A DNA stretch of 33,777 nt from the IMG/VR virus record IMGVR_UViG_3300025128_000170, positions 1 through 33,777 of that record. One strand, written 5' to 3'. Positions within the stretch are counted from its first letter, which is position 1, and each line of letters starts with the position of its first letter. The position numbers and the translations under genes are program-made. The notes below the pieces were generated by a model. It ran no database searches and had not been told where the DNA came from. It saw only the letters and a list, made by a program, of their open reading frames with translations. The DNA comes from a virus. Shown piece after piece: positions 1-7,112 of the stretch.

Positions 1-224
1 GAAGCAATTCGCTAACCAACATCCACAACACGTTAGGTCGTATAGAATCGATAGAATACATATCGATGGCTAATCCACCTGTCGTGCATCCGCTGAATAA
101 GTCAGCGAACCCTGAGTGGTGGGAGGATGAGTCTAACCTGATAAGGTTACACCCTTCCTATCCTCAGTCAAAACACCCTTCGAGGAAGAAATATGAGAAG
201 AAACAACAGAAGAAATCCGAATGA
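1..224 (+). CDS. C-terminal end of an unidentified protein, cut by the left edge
   Basis: An open frame (codons start at position 3) enters from the left edge and runs about 73 codons to a TGA at 222-224. The tail holds NPEWWEDES and ends in a very basic stretch, KKYEKKQQKKSE. The small heat-shock gene begins inside it at 193 in another frame. Because the frame stays open to the edge and the composition is protein-like, I read it as the end of a gene rather than intergenic DNA. Its position before an early-type operon could suit a head or packaging protein, but nothing in the fragment shows this. I do not recognise the family. Confidence 0.55.
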   Translation, partial: SNSLTNIHNTLGRIESIEYISMANPPVVHPLNKSANPEWWEDESNLIRLHPSYPQSKHPSRKKYEKKQQKKSE

Positions 225-594
225 TATATCCGGAATAGACGAGCTACTTGAATCATGGTTAGATATGATGAATATGGCAACTCAACTAGAACAGGCATAC
301 CAGCCTGTAGCAAGCAAGAAAAAGAATCCTATGTCTTATGAAGATAGGGATAAAGACATTGTCTTTACTATAGATATGCCCGGAGTATCTAAGAAAGATA
401 TAAATATCGAAGTAGAAGAACACTTTATTAAAGTGTCAGCTACAAACGGTAATGGTAGAGACTATAACTATACCCGTAGGTTCAAACCTCAGGTAGACGT
501 AGACTCAGCGAAAGCTACATTTACTAATGGTGTACTAGATATTACTGTCAGTAAGTTAGCAGAAAAGAAAGGAAAACAGGTGAAAATAAAATGA
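193..594 (+). CDS. hsp20: small heat-shock protein (Hsp20/alpha-crystallin family)
   Basis: A 133-aa protein with a basic N-terminal arm (RRNNRRN) and an alpha-crystallin domain at about residues 45-122. Visible hallmarks are DMPGVSKKDI (61-70), the ATFTNGVLDITV strand with its GVL core (108-119), and a C-terminal VKI at 130-132 matching the I-x-I/V motif that docks subunits in oligomers. The family holds unfolding proteins without ATP. In a virus the likely role is protecting virion assembly or replication proteins; that is inference. GAGGAA lies just before the ATG. The gene overlaps the preceding frame by 32 bases and the next gene by 4 (ATGA), so it appears to lead an operon. Length and motifs are normal for the family. 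Confidence 0.93.
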   Translation: MRRNNRRNPNDISGIDELLESWLDMMNMATQLEQAYQPVASKKKNPMSYEDRDKDIVFTIDMPGVSKKDINIEVEEHFIKVSATNGNGRDYNYTRRFKPQVDVDSAKATFTNGVLDITVSKLAEKKGKQVKIK

Positions 595-755
595 ATCAAA
601 TTGGAAGTATTAAACGTATAGACCAATACGAGAGAGTATATGTACCAAAGAAAATCTTAGAAGATTTAGGTTTGGAAAAAGAATCTCATTGTATATGGGT
701 CGAAGAAGACTTTGGTTATACCTTAAAAAAGGTTAATGTAACTATAGAAGAATGA
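591..755 (+). CDS. AbrB/MazE-like small DNA-binding protein
   Basis: A 54-aa protein reading MNQIGSIKRIDQYERVYVPK then KILEDLGL. The pattern of a short basic strand, V-x-V/I-P-K, then a helix of the type LxxLGL, then a hydrophobic strand, is that of the swapped-hairpin AbrB/SpoVT/MazE fold, which dimerises to bind DNA. It starts at an ATGA overlap with the heat-shock gene and ends at another ATGA with the next gene, so translation is coupled. It could be a viral transcription regulator. No toxin partner is recognisable next to it, so an antitoxin role is not supported. Confidence 0.6.
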   Translation: MNQIGSIKRIDQYERVYVPKKILEDLGLEKESHCIWVEEDFGYTLKKVNVTIEE

Positions 756-1024
756 GTCAGTATAAGAAAGATAACTTCAACCGTATTTGGAACAAAGAGA
801 GTTCTAAGTCCCGTGATACCTTAAAATATAAAGTTATACAGCGAGGGCTAGAACCAACTGAAAAGAATTGTTTTGAATATTATATGGGTTATATCCGTGC
901 GTGGAGAGATAGACGTGGTAACACATCACATCTAAATTCTTTCTACAACGAAAGTTATATGAGAAGTATAGGAAGGAATAAGTATGGAAGAATTATTAAA
1001 CACACGGGTAAGAAAAAGAAGTGA
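752..1024 (+). CDS. small basic protein of unknown function
   Basis: A 90-aa protein rich in Lys, Arg, Asn and Tyr, ending in HTGKKKK. It has one Cys and no visible domain, signal peptide or membrane segment. It begins at the ATGA overlap with the AbrB-like gene and its 3' end overlaps the next gene by 41 bases. The high positive charge would suit nucleic-acid contact, but this is only composition. I do not recognise it. Its place in the tightly overlapping string of small genes supports it as real. Confidence 0.6.
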   Translation: MSQYKKDNFNRIWNKESSKSRDTLKYKVIQRGLEPTEKNCFEYYMGYIRAWRDRRGNTSHLNSFYNESYMRSIGRNKYGRIIKHTGKKKK

Positions 1025-1208
1025 AGAGTTAACAGGGGACTGGACTCCCTTCGTTAATAATATAGAAGATATCCTATCTGAGATAAAGGAAGTCAAAGAA
1101 AGTATAGATGACCTTGACAATAAGATAGGGGAGACAACAGGAATGATAAAGAACCTAAGAAAAATATTAATAAAATTAGAGGTCATAGATGACAGATTCA
1201 TCTTCTAA
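984..1208 (+). CDS. small coiled-coil protein
   Basis: A 74-aa protein. Residues about 25-67 (EDILSEIKEVKESIDDLDNK onward) show regular hydrophobic spacing typical of a coiled coil, with short charged ends. The ATG at 984 follows a good AGGAAGG site about 8 bases upstream. It overlaps the genes on both sides (41 and 20 bases), as elsewhere in this operon. Function is unknown; a small oligomerising adaptor is one option. No family recognised. Confidence 0.55.
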   Translation: MEELLNTRVRKRSEELTGDWTPFVNNIEDILSEIKEVKESIDDLDNKIGETTGMIKNLRKILIKLEVIDDRFIF

Positions 1209-1476
1209 AGCTAGGGATAAACCATTATCCACTGCTGAGATGATGATGGCACAAGACCTTATGGAGAGTAAGATAGCAGAAGCCAAAGCTAATAGTAAGA
1301 TGACACATCTTCTTATGTTTGGTAACTTCCGCATGGAGATAGTTCCATCGGCAGATACAGACGTAGAGAAGATATTTAAAGACACTATGTCTTTCTTACA
1401 TGATAAGTATGGTGATGGTATCTTGAAGACAGAAACACCGACATCCCCACTACCAATGGGTGGTATGCATGGTTGA
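1189..1476 (+). CDS. hypothetical 95-aa protein
   Basis: A 95-aa protein with a Ser- and Lys-rich start, a Met-rich helical stretch (AEMMMAQDLMESKIAEAKA) at about 16-34, then a short strand-like part with FRMEIVPSADTDVEKIF, and a Gly/Met-rich tail, PMGGMHG. No catalytic motif or membrane segment is seen. It starts within the preceding gene and its TGA overlaps the next ATG. Unrecognised; its position in a run of small early-type viral genes is the only clue to its role. Confidence 0.55.
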   Translation: MTDSSSKARDKPLSTAEMMMAQDLMESKIAEAKANSKMTHLLMFGNFRMEIVPSADTDVEKIFKDTMSFLHDKYGDGILKTETPTSPLPMGGMHG

Positions 1477-1765
1477 TGCTAAACACGGTACCCTATTAGG
1501 TAAATGCGCCATTGACGGCCAACCTATCTATGAAGGTAGCGGATTCAGAAGTCAATTTTGTACAGTATCTAATGGTAAATGGATATCCGGTGACACGTTA
1601 CTGAAGTTATATCAAAGAACTTTCGAAGCTTTCTTAGCACATAATAAAGATGCAGAGAAAGAGAAAGCAGTATTATTAGATAGACTTGAGAAGTATGGGT
1701 GGCAGACTGACCCAGAGACAGGTAAACTAACCAAAGTTTTAAATAGGTCTGAGGAAATGGAATAA
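1469..1765 (+). CDS. hypothetical 98-aa protein
   Basis: A 98-aa protein beginning MVDAKHGTLLGKCAIDGQPI. I chose the ATG at 1469, which overlaps the TGA of the preceding gene, over an in-frame GTG at 1460. The N-terminal half has two Cys (GKC and QFC), small residues and aromatic residues and could be a small beta domain. The second half is a charged helix (AHNKDAEKEKAVLLDRLEKYGW). With only two Cys it is not a complete zinc ribbon. Family unknown. Confidence 0.55.
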   Translation: MVDAKHGTLLGKCAIDGQPIYEGSGFRSQFCTVSNGKWISGDTLLKLYQRTFEAFLAHNKDAEKEKAVLLDRLEKYGWQTDPETGKLTKVLNRSEEME

Positions 1766-1767
1766 AC

Positions 1768-1980
1768 ATGGCAGAACAAGCAACAGAACTAAAATTAGTT
1801 GGCGGACTTTTCCGCAACAAAAGCAAGAAAGGTGATGTGTACTACTCCGGTAAAGGGGAAGACGGTACGCAATACGTTCTATTCAGGAACGCATATTGGA
1901 AAGAAGGTGAAGAGAACAAACCATACTTCCGATTACATCAGAAAGTACCGAAAGGTAGCTCCACTAGTTTCAACGACTAA
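1768..1980 (+). CDS. hypothetical 70-aa beta-rich protein
   Basis: A 70-aa protein with the core LVGGLFRNKSKKGDVYYSGK. The alternating glycine, lysine and aromatic pattern resembles small phage proteins built as a short OB- or SH3-like barrel (for example the DUF736-like type), but the resemblance is weak and I claim no function. It starts two bases after the preceding stop and its TAA overlaps the next ATG (TAATG), so it is translated with its neighbours. Confidence 0.6.
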   Translation: MAEQATELKLVGGLFRNKSKKGDVYYSGKGEDGTQYVLFRNAYWKEGEENKPYFRLHQKVPKGSSTSFND

Positions 1981-2399
1981 TGGAGTATAGCGATTGGTTA
2001 CAGTCGCAGCATAGTGCCAGAGTATGGTTAGATAATGCGATGACGGCACAATGTCAATTTGCTACATTAGCACCACTTAAGAAACGAAAGAAATGGAATG
2101 GTAGAACATATACCGAATATAATTATGGAATATATACAAACAGCGATGACAAAGATATACGATATTTACCTACGTCTGAAGTTAGTCATAGAAATCTTCA
2201 AGGAAAGTTCCGTGACTACCTTAAAGCGGGTAAGAACCCTACTGAGATTCTTTGGGAAGTTCGAAGGTCGTTAAGTAATTACGGTGATTATATGATATAC
2301 ACATTCGTACCTTTATATCTTAAGGGGTGGGTAGCAGAAAGAGATAGACCCCCACTAAACGGAACAATAGAGATAGAAGACATATGGCAGGAACACTAG
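1980..2399 (+). CDS. hypothetical 139-aa protein
   Basis: A 139-aa protein rich in Tyr and Trp (YSDWLQSQHSARVWLDNA at the start; YLKGWVAERDRPPLNG near the end). No nucleotide-binding, metal-binding or membrane motif is seen. It starts by a TAATG overlap and ends inside the next gene, so it belongs to the same transcript. I do not recognise the family. Confidence 0.6.
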   Translation: MEYSDWLQSQHSARVWLDNAMTAQCQFATLAPLKKRKKWNGRTYTEYNYGIYTNSDDKDIRYLPTSEVSHRNLQGKFRDYLKAGKNPTEILWEVRRSLSNYGDYMIYTFVPLYLKGWVAERDRPPLNGTIEIEDIWQEH

Positions 2400-2827
2400 C
2401 AGACCACAGAAGATTAAGAGAAGAACAAGGGCTATACAAAGAAGACCCCGGTGAAGGTAGATTTACTAAGACAGAAACTAAGTATATACCTTTTTTGGGT
2501 AATAACCCTAGTGAAGAGAAACCAGCTATCTATACTGGTCGGTTCAAAGTAACTGACGGTAGTATAGACTTAGAAGCTAAACGTAGCGGCGGTAAGCTCA
2601 GTATTACAGTAGAATGTGATGAGAAGCTAAATAGAGCCGTATTCGAATGTGTAGAGAGATTTGTAGAAGCTATATTCAACGGTACAGCTAGAGAGATAAA
2701 AGAAGCTGACCCTGAAGATTCTCAAATTACGAAACTTAAGAAACACGTAGAGCAAATTGAGAAAGAATTAGCAGATAAAAACGAAACATTAGAGAAGATA
2801 AATGAAAGCTTGGGTATTAAATCTTAA
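2384..2827 (+). CDS. hypothetical 147-aa protein with C-terminal coiled coil
   Basis: A 147-aa protein. The N-terminal 100 residues look like a beta domain (IYTGRFKVTDGSIDLEAKRS region). Residues about 112-143 (ITKLKKHVEQIEKELADKN onward) form a clear heptad-patterned coiled coil. The shape would fit a small oligomeric nucleic-acid-binding accessory protein, but no diagnostic motif is present. It overlaps the preceding gene by 16 bases and the glycosyltransferase gene by 26. Confidence 0.6.
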   Translation: MAGTLADHRRLREEQGLYKEDPGEGRFTKTETKYIPFLGNNPSEEKPAIYTGRFKVTDGSIDLEAKRSGGKLSITVECDEKLNRAVFECVERFVEAIFNGTAREIKEADPEDSQITKLKKHVEQIEKELADKNETLEKINESLGIKS

Positions 2828-3533
2828 ACATAGGACAGACAGGTATCGTCGTATAGTCAAAGCTTTGGCTAACGAAGGGATAGACTACCAAGTATATCAC
2901 GGAGTATATTGGAAAGACCCAGAGTTTATGGAAACTATGAGAAAGCATGATATGAAGATATACAAGAACTGGGAATTAGAGTCATCCACTACTAAATGGT
3001 ATAACCGTGGTGTCAATGCTGGAGAAGCAGCTGTCGCCATGTCTACTATACTTATGTGGGAAGAAATGTTAAATTCAACTGATAAAATATTTTTATGTCT
3101 ACAAGATGATTGTGTATGGAAAGAAGGTGACCTGAAGATATTGATGGACTTAGTAGAGAGAACTGACCATCATGGCGCAGACCTTATATACTTAGCTGGT
3201 TATCATGTTTCAGGATATGATTATCAGTTCAAATCAATAGATAAGTGGTATGAAGAACCTGACTACATATACAATGCACACGCAATAGTATATACAAGAG
3301 ACGCAATTGAAAGGATGTTAGCCTATAATTACAAAAATCATTTGATGAGTTTAGATGAATATTTAATGATACAGTGTAAGACAACGTATAGGATAGACGT
3401 AGCTGTTGATATAGGAGTTGAACGACCTATGAAAGCTATAAAAGTAAAGCACTCTCAGAATATTATACAACAGGTTAATGATATGGATAAAGTCATATCT
3501 GATATAGCAGATTCACCAGAGGTGAAATTATAA
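2802..3533 (+). CDS. GT25-type glycosyltransferase
   Basis: A 243-aa protein beginning MKAWVLNLKHRTDRYRRI, the usual first strand of family 25 glycosyltransferases (LPS galactosyltransferase/COLGALT group), followed by GEAAVAMSTILMWEEML (74-90), the counterpart of the family's GExGCxLSHxxxW, and the acidic LQDD (100-103), the counterpart of LEDD, expected to bind metal and nucleotide sugar. The later segment NAHAIVYTRDAIERML also fits GT25. The enzyme should transfer a sugar from a nucleotide sugar to a protein or glycan; donor and acceptor are unknown. It lies 6 kb from the second GT25 gene at 9858 and is not a close copy of it. It overlaps the AAA+ gene by one base. Confidence 0.8.
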   Translation: MKAWVLNLKHRTDRYRRIVKALANEGIDYQVYHGVYWKDPEFMETMRKHDMKIYKNWELESSTTKWYNRGVNAGEAAVAMSTILMWEEMLNSTDKIFLCLQDDCVWKEGDLKILMDLVERTDHHGADLIYLAGYHVSGYDYQFKSIDKWYEEPDYIYNAHAIVYTRDAIERMLAYNYKNHLMSLDEYLMIQCKTTYRIDVAVDIGVERPMKAIKVKHSQNIIQQVNDMDKVISDIADSPEVKL

Positions 3534-5017
3534 TGGAACTACATGACATAGTAAGATATTTACACAACGTAAGAAAGGAAGATGGGTCAGCCAATCCTAT
3601 TATAGGAGAAGACGACTTGGGAGTAGTAGCTACCCTTAGCTATCTATTAGAAGATAACAACTTTGTTATTAAAGCGTATAGCGGTACTGGCAAAACCGTT
3701 ATTATGGATGCAGTCTTTGGATTGCTTCCTGACGAATACTACCACTCGATAGAACATCTTTCTGAAACAGCAGTCTGGTACGATGCTGATAAAATCAATC
3801 GTGCTAGATTCATAGCAATCCCCGAAGCACAGAAGTTACCTGAGGGAGTAATGGAAGTAATAAAGACTTGGGGAGACGGAAGACCTGCACTCCGTAAAAA
3901 AACAGATGTGACCACACAGGATGTCGCCGAACAGAGACTCAATCCGAAATACGTATTTATGTGCGTTGCGGTAGAGAATACTAAAGGTAGCACTTACTTT
4001 GACGCTGAGTTAGAGAGAAGGTGTATGATAGGTCACACTAATCCAACTGTCAAACAGACAGATGCAGTTGTAAAGCATAAACTTATGGACAGTGCTGTCC
4101 CTAAAAGCTTTATGACAACGATGACCGATGAAGAGATAGACGCGTTAAGAGGACATATCATTGACGCAGTAGGTCGTAGAGATGACGAGAATGCAATACT
4201 TCTACGTAATCCTTGCGCACCATTTATCTCTGAGGCCATCCCTACTTTATTCCCTGTATCAAGGAGTAAAGTACAATACTTATTGAAAGTTATAAACGCA
4301 GTAGGTAGATTCTATCCTGATGAAATACTTAAAGTAGAGAAGGATGGAGTTACTTACGGTTTACTGACCCCTAAGCATACTTGGTTAGGATTACGTATAT
4401 ACCTCAATTCCTTCTTGAATGAATGTTTGCATATGCCATCACATGGTACAGATGTCTTGAAACTATTTCCAGACACACGTGTCGATAAATTTGGTCTAGC
4501 AGGTTCAGACATAGTTAAGATGACTAGTAGGGAGATACGTACAGCAGCTAAGTCTGCGGGTCTACCTTTCACTAAGATAGAACCAATAGTAGAAGGTTTG
4601 GTATTTACAGGTTTCTTAGAAACCAAAGAAGATGATGGTAAGAAATATTACTTCAAGAGTCCTTTACTTAGAAGTCCTGCTTCTAAGATAGACTGGAGTG
4701 AGTTACTTACACAGACAAAAGAGTTTGTTGATGAACATTGGTCTGAATGTGCTGAAGAGTATAAATCAAGGTACTGTGAAGACGTAGAGGTTGTAGAACC
4801 TTTCACGGGTGAAACTATAAAGATAGCCCACGATGCCGTGTCCCCCGCTGATATGGATGTGGTAGGTGGTGACTTCCCTGAGGTGTTTAAAACTAAAGCA
4901 GACTATGAATGGACACAACAGAATGAATGGAATGAAGTTGAGTTCTTAATCACTGCACAAGGTGATTATAAAGCAGCGGACATAGAACTAATAAAGGAGT
5001 ATATAAATGGACTTTGA
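3533..5017 (+). CDS. AAA+ ATPase, possible replicative helicase
   Basis: A 494-aa protein with a P-loop at about 48-55 (AYSGTGKT; the usual first Gly is Ala). A Walker-B-like strand, ARFIAIPEAQKLP (91-103), keeps the Glu but has Pro where Asp is usual. A sensor-1-like strand is VFMCVAVENT, and an arginine-finger-like ERR is at 161-163. The part after about 200 is helical and includes winged-helix-like segments. The order P-loop, Walker B, sensor and ELERR resembles MCM/MoxR-type AAA+ modules, and the gene shares an arm with PolB and primase, so a helicase or helicase-loader role is plausible but inferred. No MCM-type N-terminal domain is present. Its end overlaps the MazG-like gene by 11 bases. 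Confidence 0.7.
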   Translation: MELHDIVRYLHNVRKEDGSANPIIGEDDLGVVATLSYLLEDNNFVIKAYSGTGKTVIMDAVFGLLPDEYYHSIEHLSETAVWYDADKINRARFIAIPEAQKLPEGVMEVIKTWGDGRPALRKKTDVTTQDVAEQRLNPKYVFMCVAVENTKGSTYFDAELERRCMIGHTNPTVKQTDAVVKHKLMDSAVPKSFMTTMTDEEIDALRGHIIDAVGRRDDENAILLRNPCAPFISEAIPTLFPVSRSKVQYLLKVINAVGRFYPDEILKVEKDGVTYGLLTPKHTWLGLRIYLNSFLNECLHMPSHGTDVLKLFPDTRVDKFGLAGSDIVKMTSREIRTAAKSAGLPFTKIEPIVEGLVFTGFLETKEDDGKKYYFKSPLLRSPASKIDWSELLTQTKEFVDEHWSECAEEYKSRYCEDVEVVEPFTGETIKIAHDAVSPADMDVVGGDFPEVFKTKADYEWTQQNEWNEVEFLITAQGDYKAADIELIKEYINGL

Positions 5018-5348
5018 AACGTATAAAGAATGGACAAGAGAAACAGCAGTCTATCCTACGGGTAGAGTGACTGTACATGGAACGAAGATAGACTTAGAAG
5101 AACAGTATCTTATCATGGGCCTAGCCAATGAAGTAGGTGAGTTCTTAGGTAAGTGTAAGAAACAGATGCGTGGCGATGGTGTCGCTATGGAAGATAAGGT
5201 AGCAGAACTAGGCGATATCTTTTGGTATCTAGCCAGACTATTAGACTCTTATGATATAACTCACCAAGAAGTATTACAACAGAACTTTATGAAATTAACT
5301 GACAGAAAGGAACGTGGAGTGATAAAAGGTGACGGGGATAATAGATAA
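5007..5348 (+). CDS. MazG-like nucleotide pyrophosphohydrolase
   Basis: A 113-aa all-alpha protein with the MazG signature: LANEVGEFLGKCKKQMRG (ExxE, about residues 38-55) and, further on, AELGDIFWYLARLL (ExxD, about 67-80), which together bind Mg2+. The end, NFMKLTDRKERGVIKG, is the family's usual C-terminal consensus. Such enzymes hydrolyse (d)NTPs or related nucleotides to monophosphates; in viruses they may clean the dNTP pool or lower alarmone signals, and the substrate cannot be told here. A strong AAAGGAG site lies 7 bases before the ATG, inside the AAA+ gene. Confidence 0.85.
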   Translation: MDFETYKEWTRETAVYPTGRVTVHGTKIDLEEQYLIMGLANEVGEFLGKCKKQMRGDGVAMEDKVAELGDIFWYLARLLDSYDITHQEVLQQNFMKLTDRKERGVIKGDGDNR

Positions 5349-5607
5349 TACTAAAACTGAAGAACGCAAACGTTGGGTTGAATTATTGCACGCTGGTTGG
5401 ATGTACCATCAGCAAGAAGTAAAGAACTCGACCAGTCCTATATTAGGTGCAGAGATGTCAGAGGATGAACTATTCCATATGGCGTTATCTGTAGCGATAC
5501 AGGACTGTATGGCACTTATACAACAGTTAGAAGCATATGGTTACTTTGATGAACCAGAAGAAGAAGATGATGAGCTACCTCAACATAGTGCAGGACCTTT
5601 AGGATGA
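5329..5607 (+). CDS. hypothetical acidic 92-aa protein
   Basis: A 92-aa protein from a GTG start inside the MazG-like gene, ending at an ATGA overlap with the phytoene-synthase-like gene. The middle is helical (MSEDELFHMALSVAIQDCMA), and the tail is strongly acidic (FDEPEEEDDELPQ). No known domain. The acidic tail could be a protein-interaction tail. The start is not certain, since few alternatives exist and the GTG has only a weak ribosome site (AAAAGG). Confidence 0.55.
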   Translation: MTGIIDNTKTEERKRWVELLHAGWMYHQQEVKNSTSPILGAEMSEDELFHMALSVAIQDCMALIQQLEAYGYFDEPEEEDDELPQHSAGPLG

Positions 5608-6215
5608 GTAAAGAGATAATGGAAGAGTATTCTACCACATTCTTTGATTGTGTATTAGAATATCCAGTAGAAGTACAACAAGATATCTATAATCTATATG
5701 CTTACTTAAGGGTAGTAGATGAGATGGTAGAACAAACGGATGCAGATGGTAAGATATACAACTACAAAGAATGGAGACAGATAATTGCTGACTTCCATCA
5801 AGTTAGTGACAAGTATGAGTTTGAGCCAGAATGGTTAGCTTCATTTCATCAATCTATGTTTACTGATGTAATTAAGAAGGAACATACGGTAATGTCTATG
5901 TTAGAGTACTGTAAGGGCTCGGCTGAAGCTGTTGGTTGCATGATGGCGCGTATACTTGGTTGTACATCAGAAGCGGATAAGTATGCCAAAGCGCTAGGTA
6001 GAGCCTATCAGATAATTAATTTTGTAAGAGACTATGATGATGATACCTCAAGAGGATATCACTACATTAATGATAATTTTGGATTTTATTGTAATATGTT
6101 TAAGTCAGACTTAGAGTACGCTTTAAAAGGTATGGAGTATATACCTGAGCATCTACGAGCCCCTATATATAAGGCTAATAAGATGTATAACAGTATAGCG
6201 GAGAAGTATCTATGA
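5604..6215 (+). CDS. short phytoene/squalene-synthase-like protein
   Basis: A 203-aa all-alpha protein with the trans-isoprenyl head-to-head synthase landmarks in order: YSTTFF (9-14, for SxTF); LYAYLRVVDEMVE (31-43), the first Asp-rich site with D39xxxE43 in place of DxxxD; GSAEAVGCMMARILG (105-119); and AYQIINFVRDYDDDTSRGY (134-152), the second site with D143xxxD147. The part near YIPEHLRAPI (179-188) matches the region near the end of archaeal phytoene synthases. The family condenses two geranylgeranyl (or farnesyl) diphosphates. At 203 aa it is shorter than the usual 280-320, mainly at the C-terminus. It could feed host carotenoid or retinal synthesis or have another prenyl role; activity is unproven. 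It starts at an ATGA overlap with the gene before. Confidence 0.8.
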   Translation: MSKEIMEEYSTTFFDCVLEYPVEVQQDIYNLYAYLRVVDEMVEQTDADGKIYNYKEWRQIIADFHQVSDKYEFEPEWLASFHQSMFTDVIKKEHTVMSMLEYCKGSAEAVGCMMARILGCTSEADKYAKALGRAYQIINFVRDYDDDTSRGYHYINDNFGFYCNMFKSDLEYALKGMEYIPEHLRAPIYKANKMYNSIAEKYL

Positions 6216-6367
6216 TAGGAAGATTTTGTGAAGAGTGTTATAAAAAGAACTTTATGTTAACAAGACCATGTAAAAAGGTATACTCAGACTACCATAAGTT
6301 TATATGGGAATGTCCTGAGTGTAGAAAGGAATATACAGAGATATGGAGAGAGTACCATGAAGAGTAA
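6212..6367 (+). CDS. zinc-ribbon peptide
   Basis: A 51-aa protein, MIGRFCEECYKKNFMLTRPC, continuing with WECPECRKEY near residues 32-41. Two CxxC knuckles spaced about 25 residues apart form a typical zinc ribbon. The ATG overlaps the stop of the phytoene-synthase-like gene (ATGA-type), and its end overlaps the next tiny gene. Single zinc ribbons of this size in viruses often bind nucleic acid or RNA polymerase; the role here is unknown. Confidence 0.65.
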   Translation: MIGRFCEECYKKNFMLTRPCKKVYSDYHKFIWECPECRKEYTEIWREYHEE

Positions 6368-6458
6368 TGAATGCCCAAAATGTTTTGGGAAGTGTCTAGT
6401 TTATACCTATGATGGTAGGGCTAGATGTGCAAAGTGTGATGGTGATAGTTTTGAGTGA
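6357..6458 (+). CDS. very small zinc-ribbon peptide
   Basis: A 33-aa reading frame, MKSNECPKCFGKCLVYTYDG then RARCAKCDGDSFE, with two CxxC pairs (ECPKC and RCAKC) that can hold one zinc ion. It overlaps the preceding zinc-ribbon gene by 11 bases and ends 6 bases before a TATA-box-like element. Small size makes it uncertain, but the paired CxxC motifs and overlap pattern favour a real gene. Confidence 0.5.
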   Translation: MKSNECPKCFGKCLVYTYDGRARCAKCDGDSFE

Positions 6459-6464
6459 GACAAA

Positions 6465-6474
6465 CTTTTATATA
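6465..6474 (+). promoter_or_regulatory. archaeal TATA-box promoter
   Basis: CTTTTATATA in the short gap between two tiny zinc-ribbon genes. An archaeal TATA box would start transcription about 25 bases on, near 6494, giving a leader with a small hairpin (6501-6515) and a AAGGAAGG site before the ATG at 6544. It would drive the block that contains PolB. Confidence 0.6.
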
Positions 6475-6500
6475 TGCAATTGTATATATGGACATCAGAA

Positions 6501-6515
6501 CTGTCAGTGTGACGG
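6501..6515 (+). promoter_or_regulatory. leader hairpin near the predicted transcript 5' end
   Basis: CTGTCAGTGTGACGG folds into a 6-bp stem (one G-T wobble) with a 3-base loop. It lies just after the predicted start site of the 6465 promoter. It may protect the mRNA end or be a regulator site. The stem is short and chance is possible. Confidence 0.35.
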
Positions 6516-6543
6516 TAAAGGAAATAAAAGGAAGGACAAAGAT

Positions 6544-6630
6544 ATGGAATATAGAAAATGTAAAGAATGTGGGCAGCACATCTCTCATTTCGAGGGTAAC
6601 ATATGTGACCACTGTGAGGAGAGACAATAA
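6544..6630 (+). CDS. zinc-ribbon peptide
   Basis: A 28-aa peptide, MEYRKCKECGQHISHFEGNI then CDHCEERQ, with CxxCG and CxxC pairs that form a minimal zinc ribbon. I start it at ATG 6544, after a strong AAGGAAGG site and downstream of the TATA element, rather than at 6409 upstream of the promoter. Its TAA overlaps the next ATG (TAATG). It is the third such peptide within 420 bases. Confidence 0.55.
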   Translation: MEYRKCKECGQHISHFEGNICDHCEERQ

Positions 6631-7112
6631 TGCAAACATTCTTACCAGTAGCAGACTTTGCTAAGTCTGCACAGATGTTAGACTACAAACGACTTGGGAA
6701 GCAACGTGTTGAAGGTATGCAGTTACTTAACGCTATGCAACCTGATTACCCCCACCGAGGTTGGTTATCACATCCAGCCAAGATTATGTGGGAGGGATAT
6801 GAAAATGCACTGAAGGAGTATGTAAATACAATGATAACGCAGTGGAAAGCCAGAGGATACAACAATACCATGAAACTCTATGAGATTACTGGACCTATTG
6901 AGTACCCTGAATGGCTAGGCAACGACAAGATACACAAGTCACATCGTATGAACTTATTACGTAAAGACTTCGAGTTCTATTCAAAGTTGTGGCCAGACGA
7001 AGCGATAGAGTTCGCTTTCGATATAGAATCATATCCTTACTATTGGCCAGTACAGGGTAGATGGAAGATATCTACTCCTGATAGAACTGGTACACGTTGG
7101 GAGGATGAGTGA
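6630..7112 (+). CDS. conserved protein, MSMEG_6728-like family
   Basis: A 160-aa protein beginning MQTFLPVADFAKSAQMLDYK, followed by RLGKQRVEGMQLL. This N-terminus, with TFLPxxDFxxSAxxLDxKRLGKQRVE, and the later segments HPAKIMWEGYENAL, PEWLGNDKIHKSHRMNLLRK and YYWPV, match a widespread family found in actinobacteria and phages (annotated as MSMEG_6728-like, as I recall). Its biochemical role is not established to my knowledge; a link to DNA repair has been suggested for related proteins but I cannot support it here. Length is typical. It sits immediately before PolB and overlaps it by 4 bases. Confidence 0.75.
   Translation: MQTFLPVADFAKSAQMLDYKRLGKQRVEGMQLLNAMQPDYPHRGWLSHPAKIMWEGYENALKEYVNTMITQWKARGYNNTMKLYEITGPIEYPEWLGNDKIHKSHRMNLLRKDFEFYSKLWPDEAIEFAFDIESYPYYWPVQGRWKISTPDRTGTRWEDE

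Noticed and set aside
591-1024. Toxin-antitoxin pair formed by the AbrB-like gene and its neighbour
   Set aside because: The 90-aa neighbour has no recognisable toxin motif and the antitoxin-like protein is followed by a string of unrelated small genes.
6409-6543. Longer version of the 28-aa zinc-ribbon peptide starting at 6409
   Set aside because: This start is upstream of the TATA box and overlaps another zinc-ribbon gene; ATG 6544 has a strong ribosome site.
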